Source: Miscanthus floridulus (taxonomy: Eukaryota; Streptophyta; Magnoliopsida; Poales; Poaceae). From it: a stretch of 64,000 nucleotides of DNA. A model generated the notes under the pieces. The model saw only the letters and a program-made list of their open reading frames with translations, was not told the DNA's origin and did not search any database. How positions within the stretch are numbered: the stretch's first letter is position 1; every line of letters starts with the position of its first letter. Positions 21,899 through 34,500 of this stretch are shown piece by piece. The stretch spans positions 81,113,928 through 81,177,927 of the forward strand of contig NC_089583.1 of assembly GCF_019320115.1 (NCBI RefSeq). Reading direction: 5' to 3'. The position numbers and the translations under genes were made by a program.

Positions 21899-23470
21899 AG
21901 CTCCCCCACACAAAGTCCTTTGCTCGTCCTCGAGTAAAATTCTAAGGACTAAGCCGGTTCATCTTCTTGATTTGAAATCGGCATACAAGTTATTCCAAGC
22001 TTCACCTGAACCTCTGAACTTCCAAGTGTCTACCAAAATATCTTGGGTAATTGAAAAATGGAACAACTTGGATTCAAATTTGCTCACTCTATTCTTGCTC
22101 AGAAACTTGGGTTTTTGTATGGTTTTGAGAATATAAAGATAGCTTTTGTTCCTTGAATGATTCTCTCAAGACACTCAAATTTGTAAGTGGTTCCTCACCA
22201 AGGCATATTTTGAATGATTGCCTTCTCTTTGATCATCCTTCTTCTAACAGCTTATATGGAGCTTGGATAGGGATGAAATTTGAGGCACACTTACCTTCAT
22301 ATGTTGTAAAGTCAAATTCTAGATCCACCGAAGAGAAGTGTCATACTCTTAGATCAAAATTGTGCAAGTGTGTGGAATTTGATGGAACTATACTCCTCTA
22401 TTTGATATGATCTCTAGCTTTTCTTTTTGAGATATGGCTTTTTTTTCTTGAGCCTTCATGTGCTCATATGGTTTTTTAATACCTTGGGACCTTCATGTGT
22501 CCCTATATTTTTTAGTACTTTTGGGACCTTCATGTGTCCCATTTTTTTCAATTCTTTGGGACCTTCATGTGTTCCATTTTTTCAATTCTTTTTGCATAGC
22601 CTTTTTGTCTCTTTCTAGAAATATGCTAGGGAGATCATATTTTAGAGCATGGAGTATTTATTTGCTGGTGATGGAAACATGTTTTAGCATATTCCCAGTG
22701 TAGAAATAGTTGTTTTATGTGGCGTGTACATGAGTTTTGATCTTGGGAGCATGAAAAATCTGTCAACAGGGGTCATAAAACTTGACAAAACTCAACACAA
22801 AGTAAGAGGCATCTATGGAAGGTTTTTGTCATGTATGAATGTATATGGCTCTAGTGGGTATTTGCATATCATTCAAGGAACATGCTATTTGAATTTTGTT
22901 TTGTAAAGATAAACCCCCAAGTACTTTGCAAGAAAGAGCAAGTTTCATGTCATCCTACTATATCTCATTCATCAATTACTTAGATAAAATGGGGTCCCTA
23001 TGATAAGTGCTCACATGATAAGTGCTCACAAGTTATAGGAATATTAGCAAGGAATAAAGAGTATGCAAACTTTTAACCATAAGAAGATATGGAGATGGAG
23101 CAATCACTTTTTAAATTTGTTCAGTTTTAAATTTTTATTGTTTTAAATATGGAGAGAGAGAGTGAGTTGCACAAGCCAAAGTTTTGAACATGGCTATCTT
23201 TTTGTGCAACTGAGTTGGAGGCAAGTGTGGCGCCTCCCCCACACTTGTTCTCTCACCTGTCTTATTTGTAAACAAAAGAAAACACAAAAACAAGTGTAGA
23301 CAACAATTCCACTTAAAATCTTTATTGAATTTGAGATGTGTTTATTTTGAGTTAGAAAATTTGTTAAAAGCAATTAATTTTATTACATCTATTTTTTCTT
23401 TGGGATTATATGAAGGCTCCAAGAAAACATTTAATCATCGACCGTTTACCTTAAAAGTATTACCTTCGTC
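21899..23470 (-). other. Region between integrase and 3' LTR of the Athila-type element
   Basis: In the Athila lineage this region may carry an env-like ORF. None is visible on the minus strand. The + frames at 22153-22410 and 22427-22703 include three repeats of a ~30-bp 'gggaccttcatgtgt(c/t)cc' unit (22480-22590) and look like chance. Confidence 0.55.
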
Positions 23471-26400
23471 ATCCTAAATTGTGATCGTGCCACGTGATTA
23501 TGTGTTGAGGACAGTGTACGGTCCTTTCCACTTACTCTGAAGTTTTCCTTCACTGAAGGGCTTGACTTTGGAGTTAAATAGAAGATCTTTGTCTCCTTCT
23601 TTGAACTATTTTTGCTTGATTCAGTGATCGTGCCATCTTTTGGGTTCTTTCTTTGTAAAGCTTGGCACTATGGTAAGCCTTCTTCCTCCATTCTTCTAGC
23701 TCGGTAGTCTGCTTTTGTTGGTTTATGCCGGCTAGTTTTATGTCCATGTTCCAACTCTTTATTGACAGTGAGCTCTATGCTCTAGCTCGACTAGTAAGTG
23801 GCAACTTTTTCCATAAATGAGCTAGTATGGTGACATGTCGATGGGAGTTTTGTAAGCTGTTCTGTATGCCCAAAGTGCATTAGGTAGCTTGTCCTTCCAG
23901 CCTTTCCCCATCACATTGACCATTTTTTGCAGGATATTTTTTATTTGTTTATTTGAAGTTTCTGCTTGACCGCTTGTCTGAGGGTGGTAAGGGGTGGCAA
24001 TGTTGTGCTTTGCTCCAAGCTCCCTCAAAAAGTTTTGAAAGGTCTTATTAATGAAATGAGACCCTCCATCACTTATGACCATTCTAGGTGTTCCCAAGCG
24101 AGGGAAGATCACTTCATGGAACATCCTTCGGGCATGCTTCGCATCAGTGGCTCTGCACGGTAAGGCCTCCACCCATTTGGATACATAGTTAATAGCTATC
24201 AGGATGTACTCGTTGTCATGGGATTTTGGGAATGGTCCCATGAAGTTAGTGCCCTAGACGTCAAATATCTCCACTTGCAAGTTGTAATGGAGGGGCATTG
24301 CGTTGCGAGCAGTTATGCCTCCTTGCAGCTGGCATTTTTTACACCTTCGAATGAATTCTTTGGTGTCTTCATACATCATTGGCCAAAAGAACCCGCACAG
24401 CTAGATTTTGGCTTGTGTACGGAACACTTCGTAGTGGCCTCTGTATAGTGCTGCGTGGCATTTTTTGATAACTTGTACTCCTTCCGCCATTGGCACACAC
24501 CTCCTTAGCAGGACATTAGAGCAACCCTGTATAGGTATGGGTCATTCCAAAGGTGACGCCTGCTTTCAGCTTGTAGCTTTTTCTTATTCTCCCCCTGTGG
24601 TACATATCATGCGACCATGAAATTCATAATGTTCGCATACCACAAGTTAGAGTCTTTCACCCTCAGCAACATGTCATCGCGTAGGAAGTCATTTATTGGT
24701 AAGTCTTGCATGTTAGTGACTTGCATACACGATAAATGATCTATGACAGTATTTACTCCTTTTTATCTTTCATTTCAAGGTCAAAATCTTGGAGTAGAAG
24801 TACCCATCTTATTAATCTAGGTTTAGCATCTTTCTTAGTGAGTAAGTATTTTAATGCGGCATGATCAGTGTAAATGATAACTTTTGCTCATACTAAGTAA
24901 GACCTAAACTTGTCAACAGCAAAAATAACTGCTAGAAGCTCTTTTTGTGTGGTAGCATAGTTAAGTTGTGCTCCAGTCAGTGTTTTGCTTGCATAAGTGA
25001 TCATGTGATTCCTCTTATATTTGGTTTGGCCAAGGACCGCCCCAACAGGATAGTCACTAGCATCACACATGATCTCAAATGGCAACCACCAATCGGGAGG
25101 TTGGATGATTGGTGCTGAGATGAGTGCTTTCTTAAGGGTATGGAAACCATTTAAACACTCATCGGTGAACTCGAAAGGTGCATCCTTAGCTAATAGGTTC
25201 ATGAGGGGTCTAGAGCGTTGTGAAAAGTCTTTGATAAAACAACTATAGAACCCCAAATGACCTAAGAAGCTACAGATTCCTTTTACATTCATAGGGGTGG
25301 TAGTTGCTCGATAACCTCAATCTTAGCCTTATCTACCTTGATCCCCCTTTCGAACACAAGGTGCCTAAGAATGATGCCTTCTCGGACCATGAAATGGCAC
25401 TTTTTCTAATTAAGTACCAGGTCCTTCTCTTGGCAATGTTGCAAGTCTTTGTCTAAATTTTCTAGACAATGATCAAAAGTTTTTCCATAGATTGAAAAGT
25501 CATCCATGAAAACTTCCATGATTTCTTCAATCATGTCTAAGAAAATAGACATCATACACCTTGGAATGATGTGGGTGCATTGCACAACTCAAAAGACATT
25601 CGTCTGTACGCATATGTTCCATACAGGTAGGTGAAAGTAGTCTTGCTTTGGTCATCAGGGTGGATGAGAATCTGATGATACCCCGAATACCCATCAAGGA
25701 AACAAAAGAACGAATACTTCACCAACCGCTCTAACATTTCAACAATGAAGGGCAGTGGGAAGTGGTCTTTCTTTGTAGTCAAGTTGAGTTTTTAGTAATC
25801 TATACACATCCTCCACCCCATGATGGTTCGTTGTGGGATCAACTCATTTTTGTTATTCTTAACGACCATCATTCCTCCTTTTTTTAGTACCACTTGGATG
25901 GGACTAACCTAGTCACTGTGTGGTACGGGATAAATTATCCTAGTGTGAAGAAGTTTGAGGACTTCCTTCTTCATGACATCCTGCATCGCATTGTTCAGCC
26001 TACGCTGGGGTTCTCTAGATGGCGTGCTAGAGGGATCGATTGGAATGCGATGGGTACAAAGTGTTGGACTTATCCCCTTAAGATCTTGAAGGGAATACCC
26101 AAAAATAGGCATATGTTTCTCTAAGATGACGATGAGTTTGGTTGCCTCCTCATCAATAAGCTTGTCACTTATGATTATAGGAGTTTTGGGGTCACCATTA
26201 AGAAAAGCATAACATAGGCTAGTGGGTAGGGGTTTAAGTTCAATCGGAGGTCATGCTGGTGCTTCCTCCTTGGGAAGGCCTATGGTCTCACCTAAGTCAT
26301 CCTTCCCTTCGATGAAAAGTTTGGCATCTTTCTCAAAGGCTAACTTGGTAGATTCCAAGGGTGAAACATACATGACCTCCTCGGGCAGCTGTGGATAGGG

Positions 26401-26880
26401 GAGAGATTCTATCACCGAGTTTTTGGCTCGAGTGATAGGAATGGAAAAAGTGTCTCACCCTAGCTTTATGTCAAGGTTACCTGATGCTGGTGGTTCCATG
26501 ATGAGCTTTTCTAAGGGATGCCCTATCATGATATCAAAATTTTGAATATCAAAGACATGGTAGTCTAGGGCAATTTCAATAGTGTTGTGATATATCGATA
26601 TGTTGTGAAGAATCCCTAGACCTTTCAATCTAGATCATGGGGCATCCCTTAGGATTTTGGTCGCTCGAGCAAAGGGTTCATCACCTAAATAGGTGAGTGC
26701 AAAAGATGTAGACATGAGGTTTGCTCCAACAGACATATTATACAGCACGTCCACCATAATCCCACAAATTTTGCATCAGATAGGTATAGAAGGGGTGCAA
26801 ATTTGGATTTCTTTAGAAGAATGCTCCACTTCGTCTACTCATTCGTTGCTCAAGATAGCGGTCAACTCCTTGATGGATTT
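23471..26880 (-). pseudogene. Pol of the Athila-type element
   Basis: Read on the minus strand: a protease-like region (about 26800-26200), RT (about 25990-25400) with 'FLDGYSGYHQI' and the catalytic block VFMDDFSIYG (near 25485-25515), RNase H (25292-24888) with 'FEIMCDASDYPVGAVLG', an integrase zinc-binding remnant near 24470-24330 and the integrase core (24241-23822). In the core one sees 'ISDGGSHFINK' and 'HPQTSGQAETSNKQ', giving the second Asp and the Glu of the DDE triad. FMDD at the RT site is usual for this lineage. Several stops and frame changes separate these blocks. Confidence 0.88.
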
Positions 26881-27790
26881 CCTAAGGAATTCTTTGTCTA
26901 GCGGGTCAATAGGGGTGATAGGGACTGGTGGTCTCTTTTTGTAAGAGTATTTTGAGGTATTTCCAAAATCTTCATGAAATTCATCCTCAAAAAATGGAAA
27001 TTCTGAAGGTTGGAAACCTTCCTTCGGAGTTTCTAGTTCGGGTGAGGGTCTCTGAATGGGAGTTATGGGTTAGGACTCAGCTGAAGAGACTTCCTCATGG
27101 CTTGATTTAGGCTCTACTCGAAGGGGTTCTAGGGGAGGAGTGTTCCGTAGAATTTTCTCTAAAAGAGCTTCTCATCCACTATGGTTTTATGGTTGAACAA
27201 ACCTCCAGCAGCGATATCAAGCTGTAGGACAGATTCCTTGCGAAGACCTAACCAAAAATGTTGTTACAACAACACATGGTTTGGTGTAGACAAATCTAGG
27301 CTAGAGTATGTTAGGAGTGAAAATCTGGCCCAAGCTACACCTATGGGTTCCTTCTCTTTTTTGTTGGAAATTGAGAATCTCCTGTCATAGGGAAGCTATT
27401 CGAGATATAGGGAAGAATGCGAGACAGGATCTATTCCTTAATTCTTCCCAATCTCCTTTTCCTTTCCCTACGTTATGGGAGTACCTTTGTTTTGCCCTCT
27501 CATCAAGAGAGAAGGGAAACAACTTTCACCGAAGAGTTTCATGTGACATGCCCGATATGGTTAGGCATGCACAGAGCTGCTCAAATTCCCGTAGGTGATG
27601 ATATGGATTTTCATAATCTAACCCCGAGAAGGTTTGTTCCCGAACCATGGCTATAAAGCCAGGGCAGAGGTCATAGCTAGAAGCTATGATTGGCTTCGAG
27701 GATTGTGGTGGCTCTAAGAACTCGCCCTTGGGAGCAGAAAGTTGATGAATTATTTTGTGCTCCATTGGAATGGAATAAAAAGAAAAGAAA
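26881..27790 (-). pseudogene. Gag of the Athila-type element
   Basis: The minus-strand ATG at 27765 opens a frame with 'SSYDLCPGFIAMVREQTFSG' and 'NPYHHLREFEQLCACL', which is the N-terminal gag signature of Athila elements. It is lost to a frameshift near 27530. Further gag is degenerate down to about 26900. The protein would build the particle. It starts about 85 bases from the primer-binding site. Confidence 0.85.
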
Positions 27791-27848
27791 GGTAAAAAAT
27801 AAAAGGATACACAGGTGAACTACGTTCGGAGATAATGACGACAACCGT

Positions 27849-27866
27849 TCCCTAGCAACGGCGCTA
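27849..27866 (-). promoter_or_regulatory. Primer-binding site of the Athila-type element
   Basis: The minus strand reads TAGCGCCGTTGCTAGGGA just inside the LTR, close to TGGCGCCGTTGCCGGGGA, the tRNA-Asp type primer site common in Athila elements. Confidence 0.82.
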
Positions 27867-27874
27867 GAAATGCT

Positions 27875-29137
27875 TGTTGGAATTTCTTAGCATAAGCAAA
27901 AGAATCCGCAAGCGCACAAAATTACCGTTGTAGCACTTCACCCAGAAGTATTCAGGGTATCATATTTTTCCAAAGGAACGGATGTGTAAAAATCTCTTAA
28001 CTAGTTCACCTAAGATAATGAGAAGAAGGTAGCTCGAGTAGTGAGGTGTTCTAAGGATAGAGATCCTAGGTTAAGATATCTTTGGTCACTAAAGACTTGC
28101 TCCGGGCATCGGAGCACAACTGGTCTGCCAGGCGATCCCGGCCTATAGCTCTACGCCAAACCTAAATGTGGGGGCTTACAAGGGACGGACAGGGCTGTCA
28201 CCACCTACCGCCTACCCCTCAACCATGGGGCATGAGGCAAATGAAGGTAGCCTCTAGCCTAGACACCACATCTACACTATCGACTACTACTCTAGCACGC
28301 TAGCAAGGGTTATTCGTCTTTATCAGGGCCCTTCTACTAGAGTATTCGCTGTAAGGACAAATGATAAACCCGCAAGTAAACAATGAACAAGACTAACTTA
28401 AAATAGAACTCACCACCAAAGATAAACACGAACCTTATACTCTAAGTAGTAATCAGTTCATTGAGGTACAAGTGTAGAGGGAGCCGATAGTCCTGGCACT
28501 CCTACTTGGTGTACAAGGGTCGCTAGGTACAAGAAGTAGAGGTGGCCGATACTTCGAGACTCCTCTAACTCTCACTCACTCACTCCCTATACTAAATTTA
28601 GCTAAAGACTAAAAGTAGGAGTGTAGCTCTTCTCTTTTTCTCTTCTCTTTCATTGTGTGTTATGTGAGAGCCCCTCCCATCTATATATAGTCATGGGATG
28701 GTAGGTTTGGGGGAGCTTTCCTTGCATGTACCCTTGCAACCATCATGGGGGAGCCACCAGGGAGTGACACATGGCGGTGGAAGGCGGTTGGTGTAGGTGG
28801 GGGTGTGGCTACACCCCAGGTGTGCCCACACCCTAGGTGGCACCTCCCCGTACCGCCTTTCGTGAGGGTGGTTTCTGAGTGGGCATGGGCCATGTCTTTG
28901 TGGGTTTTGCCCCCAGAACCTTTAGGTAGATGGGCCTTGCTCTTGTTTTTTTCTTGAATGTGCATTCTCTGATTGTGTATTTTGATGTATTTCACACATA
29001 TGTCCTGCAAAAATTATAAACACCAAAACTTGTGGAACTTGTGAGTTGAAACCCCTAATTCTAAAGTTTTGGCATTCATATTTGTTTGTTTTATTAAAAT
29101 GTTGGTGGTAAGAATTATGAGTTAAGCACCGCCAACA
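27875..29137 (-). repeat. 5' LTR of the Athila-type element (in its own direction)
   Basis: It is 1,263 bp and matches 20688-21898. The length difference comes from small insertions, for example a longer T/C-rich stretch near 28630-28660. A TATA-like motif (ctatatatag, 28681-28690) is placed to drive minus-strand transcription. It ends at 29137 with CCAACA. Confidence 0.9.
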
Positions 29138-29985
29138 GCCACTAAGGTACAATCTAATGATGAGTGTAGCGGAAGCGATAGTGAGAGCGATGATGAGGAT
29201 GAACCATCCAAGGATGAGCTCTTTGACATGTAGAAGATGCTTGGACTCATTTTGACACTAAGAGAAGGGAATGCAAAGACTTGCGTATGGAACTAAAAGC
29301 CCTTAAGCAAGCCTTTGATGAGCCCAATGCTACTCATGAGAGGCTAGAGGAAGCCCATGAGAAGCTTGGCAAAGCTCACAAGAAGCTTGAAAGGGCTCAT
29401 TCGACTCTTCTTGAGCAAAATGAGAAGGTGCATGTTGTAATATGTGACATAGGCTTGACTTGTGATATTATTGATGAATCTTTCTACAAGCCTATTGTTG
29501 TTGCTCCCACTAACCCTTCTTGTAGTACTTCTACTTCCACTTCATCTACTAGTGACGGTTTTACTTGTGATGCCTCACTAATGGTTGAGAATGAGACCTT
29601 AAAGAAGGAGGTCATTGAGCTCACTCGCACCTTAGATAATGCCCATGGTGGTGAGGCCCGCTTGCTAAAGTGCTTGGGTAGCCAAAGATTTCCTCTCAAC
29701 AAGGAGGGATTGGGCTATACCCCCAAGAAGGGCAAGTCAGCCTTTGCTCCTCACAAGACTCATTTTGTGAAGAACAATGGTCGGTACTGCTATAGATGCA
29801 AGCAAGTTGGGCATGTAGAGCAACAATGCAAGAACAAGCAATCACATGCTAATGTACCCTATGTCAAGTTTGATTCTTGTTATTTGCTTACCAAGGGTAT
29901 ACATGGGGTGCAAGCTAAGTTTGTTGGTACACCAATTGTGGGCTCAAAGAAGAAAGCCATTTGGGTGCCAAAAAGCTAAGTCACT
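29138..29985 (+). pseudogene. Sirevirus gag, C-terminal part with coiled coil and second zinc knuckle
   Basis: Gag continues after the Athila insertion. A stop lies near 29232 and the frame changes by 29281, from which it is open to 29979. The segment has repeated 'EEAHEKLGKAHKKLERAH' heptads (about 29335-29430), a serine/threonine-rich stretch, a second helical part and a second CCHC knuckle at about 29788-29832 (CYRCKQVGHVEQQC). Coiled-coil gag is a known Sirevirus trait. Two knuckles within one gag are notable. The protein would multimerise and bind RNA. Confidence 0.88.
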
Positions 29986-30039
29986 ATCCTTCAAGGACCC
30001 AAGCAAGTTTGGGTACCTAAAAAGAATTGATCTTCTTTT

Positions 30040-30692
30040 GTAGGTCAATTATAAAGCTGGAGAAAGGCATTGGGTTCTTGATAGTGAGTGCACTCAATAC
30101 ATGACCGGTGATACAAGAATGTTCAACTCAATCAACACCAATGGCAATGATGATTATGGTAATATTACATTTGGTGATAATGGCAAAGGCAAGGTCAAGG
30201 GGCTTAGTAAGATTGCAATATCCAATGACTTGAGCATTTTAAATGTGTTGCTAGTTGAGAGCTTGAACTTCAATTTGTTATCCGTGGCTTAATTGTGTGA
30301 CCTTGGATTTAAGTGCATATTTGGAGTACATGATGTAGAAGTCATAAGTGTAGATGGCTCTAATTTGATCTTCAAAGGCTTTAGATATGAGAATCTATAC
30401 TTGGTTGATTTCAATGCTAGTAAAGCTCAATTGTCAACATGCTTGTTCACTAAGTCTAGTATGGGTTGGCTATGGCATAGAAGGCTTGGTCATGTTGGAA
30501 TAAAATAATTGAATAGATTGGTTAAGCATGATCTAGTTAGAGGCTTGAAAGATGTGGTATTTGAGAAGGATAAACTTTGTAGCTCTTGTCAAGCCAAAAA
30601 ATAAGTTGAAAACACCCATCCTAAGAAAAGCATGATGAGTACTAGCAAGGCATTTGAGTTATTACATATGGATTAGTTTGGGCCAACACAAT
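30040..30692 (+). pseudogene. Sirevirus protease, pre-integrase domain and start of integrase
   Basis: The protease active-site block reads WVLDSECTQYMTG where the family has DSGCT; the Gly to Glu change would destroy activity. An in-frame stop at 30290-30292 separates the next frame, which holds the GAG-pre-integrase domain with a 'WLWHRRLGHVG' block, then a stop and a CSSCQAKK zinc-binding end (near 30575-30605). The integrase starts with 'GPT' at about 30680 and is cut at 30692 by the CACTA element. It continues at 43456. Confidence 0.87.
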
Positions 30693-31500
30693 CACTACTA
30701 GGGATGTGTACATCAATGATGCTCTTCTTTCGTCACTGAAGACTCCAAAAGCATCACATATATTATTTTATGACGAATTTGTGACGATATGGTATTCATC
30801 ATTGAATGCGCGTCATATTTTACCTATCGTGATGAAACGTCTATTTTCATCATAGATGTGCATTTGTTCTATGACAAAATGGCCATCATCATAGAAGTGT
30901 ATTCTTTCTATGACGATCTATTTTTGTCATTGATATAGCCCCTTTTTTGTCATGACTTGCCGTCTGTTAGGCGACCAGACGATGTCTGCCATGCTGGCAG
31001 CTAACGTGTCTTGTCCACGTGGCACGTCCACATTGTAGGTGACGTGTCCGACCATGTGGCAGCTGACGTGGCCAGTGATGTCGATGGTCCACGTGTCCAC
31101 TTTTTATTGGGCCACAAGGCTTGCTGTGATAGGTTCTCATTTTTGTTACTGAAGTAAATAGAAATTCGTCACAGAATCAATTACCAAATCATCACAGAAA
31201 GGTCAGATAATTCATCACAAGTGCACATGCTAATTTCATTACAGAATGCAAATAATACTAGAATGACCAAAAGCTTCCATAAATTAATAGATCCAGTATT
31301 CCAATGACCAACAACTTAATCAACAATTCTAAACTCGGTTCACATAACTCACTAGACATCACATTTGAACTACTAGTTTCATCTTAGTTCACATTAACAT
31401 CACAGGAAATAATAAAAAGTTGCCAACCACCAGCAACATAAGTTACTACATAAACAAAATCACTAGTAGACCCCTTGCTTAATGAACTAGCAGCTATGAG
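30693..31500. repeat. Left subterminal region of the CACTA element
   Basis: It contains the terminal repeat, many 8-12-bp copies of 'tatgacgat', 'tcatcatag' and 'tcgtcac' words, and a GC-rich block (30960-31100) with five 'cacgtg'/'acgtgt' words. No gene. Such repeats are the known binding platform for the transposase complex in En/Spm. Confidence 0.8.
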
Positions 31501-34500
31501 CAGCGCTCATGTCGAAGAAGCATTGTTGATGGCCAAGATATGCTTGAGAAGCGCATTGTTCTCCTCCATTGCCTTGTTGTTTATCTCTGTCAGCTTCTTG
31601 TACTCCTCCATCTCCTTTTGTGTCCTCGCTAGCTTTTCCTTAGCTTCTTCACTTCTCTTCCTAAGTTCATCGATTTCACCTTGTACAGCAGTCGTAGCTT
31701 CAGCTACTAGTTGCTCCCGAAGCTTGCTTTCATTTGATGATGATGATTTGGAGGATGGCACTGGTTTGATGCCAACACTCTTCAGGAAAAGGTTTGAGCT
31801 ATTCTAGGAGAGCACCTAGGACACAACCTGCACACTGGACACTGCTGTCTCACCTTCAGCAACAGGTTCTGTCCTCAAAGCTTCCATATTTGATTGAAAC
31901 AGCAATGACCCATCATTAGTTGATACTTATTGCATTAATTTGAGGAGGAAATATCACACAAGATGTATTTTAAAAAATAAAAACCTATGCTGCATTGACA
32001 GAAACTGATGCCAAATAGGTATGCAATCATGAGTCATTTATTTGTTGTCAGGTAACTGAATACAAGTAGAAGTCAACAACATAGGATTATTATTTAGCAA
32101 GTATGTCTAGCTATATTGGATTATGACCAGTTTTGAGCAAAAGACAGAATACAAAATGTTTGAAAGAAGACATATTATCCAATTAATGAATAGTTGTTGG
32201 CATAGCGAAATAGATGTCATGACTTACAACTGCTTCTCTTGCTAGTTCAGTCAGACCATGTTTGGAGCTAGTATGGCAGGTCTTGAAGGCCTCCACTGCA
32301 TCAAGTTCTTCATTTTGTTCTGTGCTTGGTTCTGCATTGTTTTTCTTCTTCTTCTGTTTCATAGATAACCAATTACAGCAAAGTTTTCTCAGATGAAATG
32401 CAAAATAAGTTGTTTAGTGCAAATATGTACAGGGTACTCTTTACTTACATATACATGTAAGTGTGCCACATAGCTGCGAGAACCCATAGCTTGATGATAC
32501 TTGACTTTATGGCGATTTTGCTTGTTCTTTTCACTTGATTCCTACAAGATAATGAACATGTCAGATGAGATCATAGGTTTAAAATGAGAAGATCCTTTGG
32601 AAACTGATTGAGAAAGAATATATGACAAGATACCTATTTATCTGAAAAACAGTAAGATGGTAATTTTTCAACTCCTGTAGAGTTGTCTACTCTTTTATGC
32701 CCCTATACAACTTCTGTGAAATGTACATCTCAAATTGTCTGAATGCTCACCATGAACTGCCTTTCTATTGTTCTATTCATGATTTTGTCCTTTAGAATAT
32801 GTTATTCTATCCTTTGATGAATGGACTGATATTTAAGGGCATATTTGTAATCCTTTTTGTTTGCAGGATATATATGACCAACCCTTTTTCCCAAGTACAT
32901 TCTGCTAATTGCTCCAATTTAGGAGCTTAGGGAATCTTTATGTTTGAAAATATTTATGTGTTACACTGCTTTTCATTGAAGGGCCTGGGTATAGCAAGAA
33001 GGATTGATGAGATGAGATGTTTAAAATGAGAAGATCCTTTGGAAACTAAATGAGAAAGAATATATGAGAAGATACCCATACCATGTTTTTTGGATCAGAC
33101 CACTTTGCAACTAGTGTCTTCCACTATTCATCAGTCATGCATGCAACTGGAGAAGTTGTCCTAATCTCATTTGCAAGTACACCATTGAAATATTTATTCT
33201 TGAGCCGATAACGCATTTGTCGCACCCCAGAGCGCAGCATATCGGTGCAAGCTTCCTCTGTTGGCTTGTCGTCAGGGTTAATGGCCAAGCGCCCCTAGTC
33301 ATATGACAATTCCATATTTAGTTAGTCAATTCAGGTTAAACAGATATACATGTTAACCATAGAAACAGAAATGCACTTATAGAGAGCTTTCCCACAAAGT
33401 TTTTGTAATATTGATCGTCTCTCTTGTATTCTTTTCAATGAGGTAGGACATGAACCTTATCCCGAATGATGACACCAGCCTTAGATGCAAACTTGGCTGC
33501 TTGAACAGGTTCATGAGGCCTTCTTTTGCCTTCAGCAATAGCTATGGGCATTCTCCTTCCCATAGCTTTTGTCATCCTATCCAGCTGTGTTCCCTTGGTG
33601 GGTGCCCTGGGTCTCCTTAGGGCTCGCTGTGCAAGAGCTACAAAATAGAATTTGCATTAAAATGATTTAGTTTCATGCAGATAAGCAAAATAGATGACAT
33701 ATTTGAATGACAAAGAAACTATAACTTGCCTTCAGTGTCTTCCTCTCTAGCTACATTGTCTTCATCAGCACCTGTACTGTCTTGAGCACCAGCTCCACTG
33801 ACTTCCTCTGTAGCTATATTGTCCTGACCACCAGCTCCATTGCCTTCCTCTGCATCTGTATAAGACCTTTGTGGTGGTATTTCATCATGACCATCTGTAG
33901 GATCCTCTACATTCTGGCCATCTCTCGCTGAAGGTTAAAGCCTTTTTGATGATCTTGTTTGGGATTCAGGAGGTTGCACCTATGATCCTTGAGATGCCCT
34001 CACTCTCTTACTAGCCCTAACTCTTGGCGCCATGGTGGGACCTATCTTCTTCTTTGAAGCTAGGACTTTCCGACTATGCCCTGTAGGATACTATGGAAAA
34101 AAAATCAAGTAAGTCATGTGCATTAATAAGCAAGACCATATATTAAAGAACAGGTATGCAAGAAACAAGATGCATCTAAAAGCAAGGGCATATATTAAAG
34201 AACAGATTAAAAACATTCAAATGCAATGCAAATATTCCCCATCTAGTACTTTGAAGATAGAAGAAGTACCTTAGTTGCCAGGGGTTGTGGCTGCTCATCA
34301 GATTCAGTGTCATCATCATCACTATCTCCTTGATCATCATCTTCAAGGAGATACTCCGATGAATCTGAATCTTCACTATTTGTTTTCTTGTTTGCTGATT
34401 TTCCCCCTTCTTTGATGCAGATTGTGATACAGAGTTATTAAATTCAATAGATAGATTTTTCAGGCCAAATTCTTGCATCTTCTTTAAATTGTTCGCCACA

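Larger units (their letters stand above)
20688..29137 (-). mobile_element. Athila-type Ty3/Gypsy retrotransposon on the minus strand
   Basis: This 8.45-kb element has LTRs at 20688-21898 and 27875-29137, with terminal TGTTGG...CCAACA. On the minus strand the order is LTR, a primer site complementary to tRNA-Asp type sequence, gag, pol (protease, RT, RNase H, integrase), a non-coding region, a polypurine tract (21899-21911) and LTR. The integrase and gag sequences are those of the grass Athila lineage. Flanking bases are GCCGT (20683-20687) and GCCAC (29138-29142), an imperfect target duplication; the host gag frame continues across it. No env-like ORF is evident. Stops are frequent in pol. 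Confidence 0.9.
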
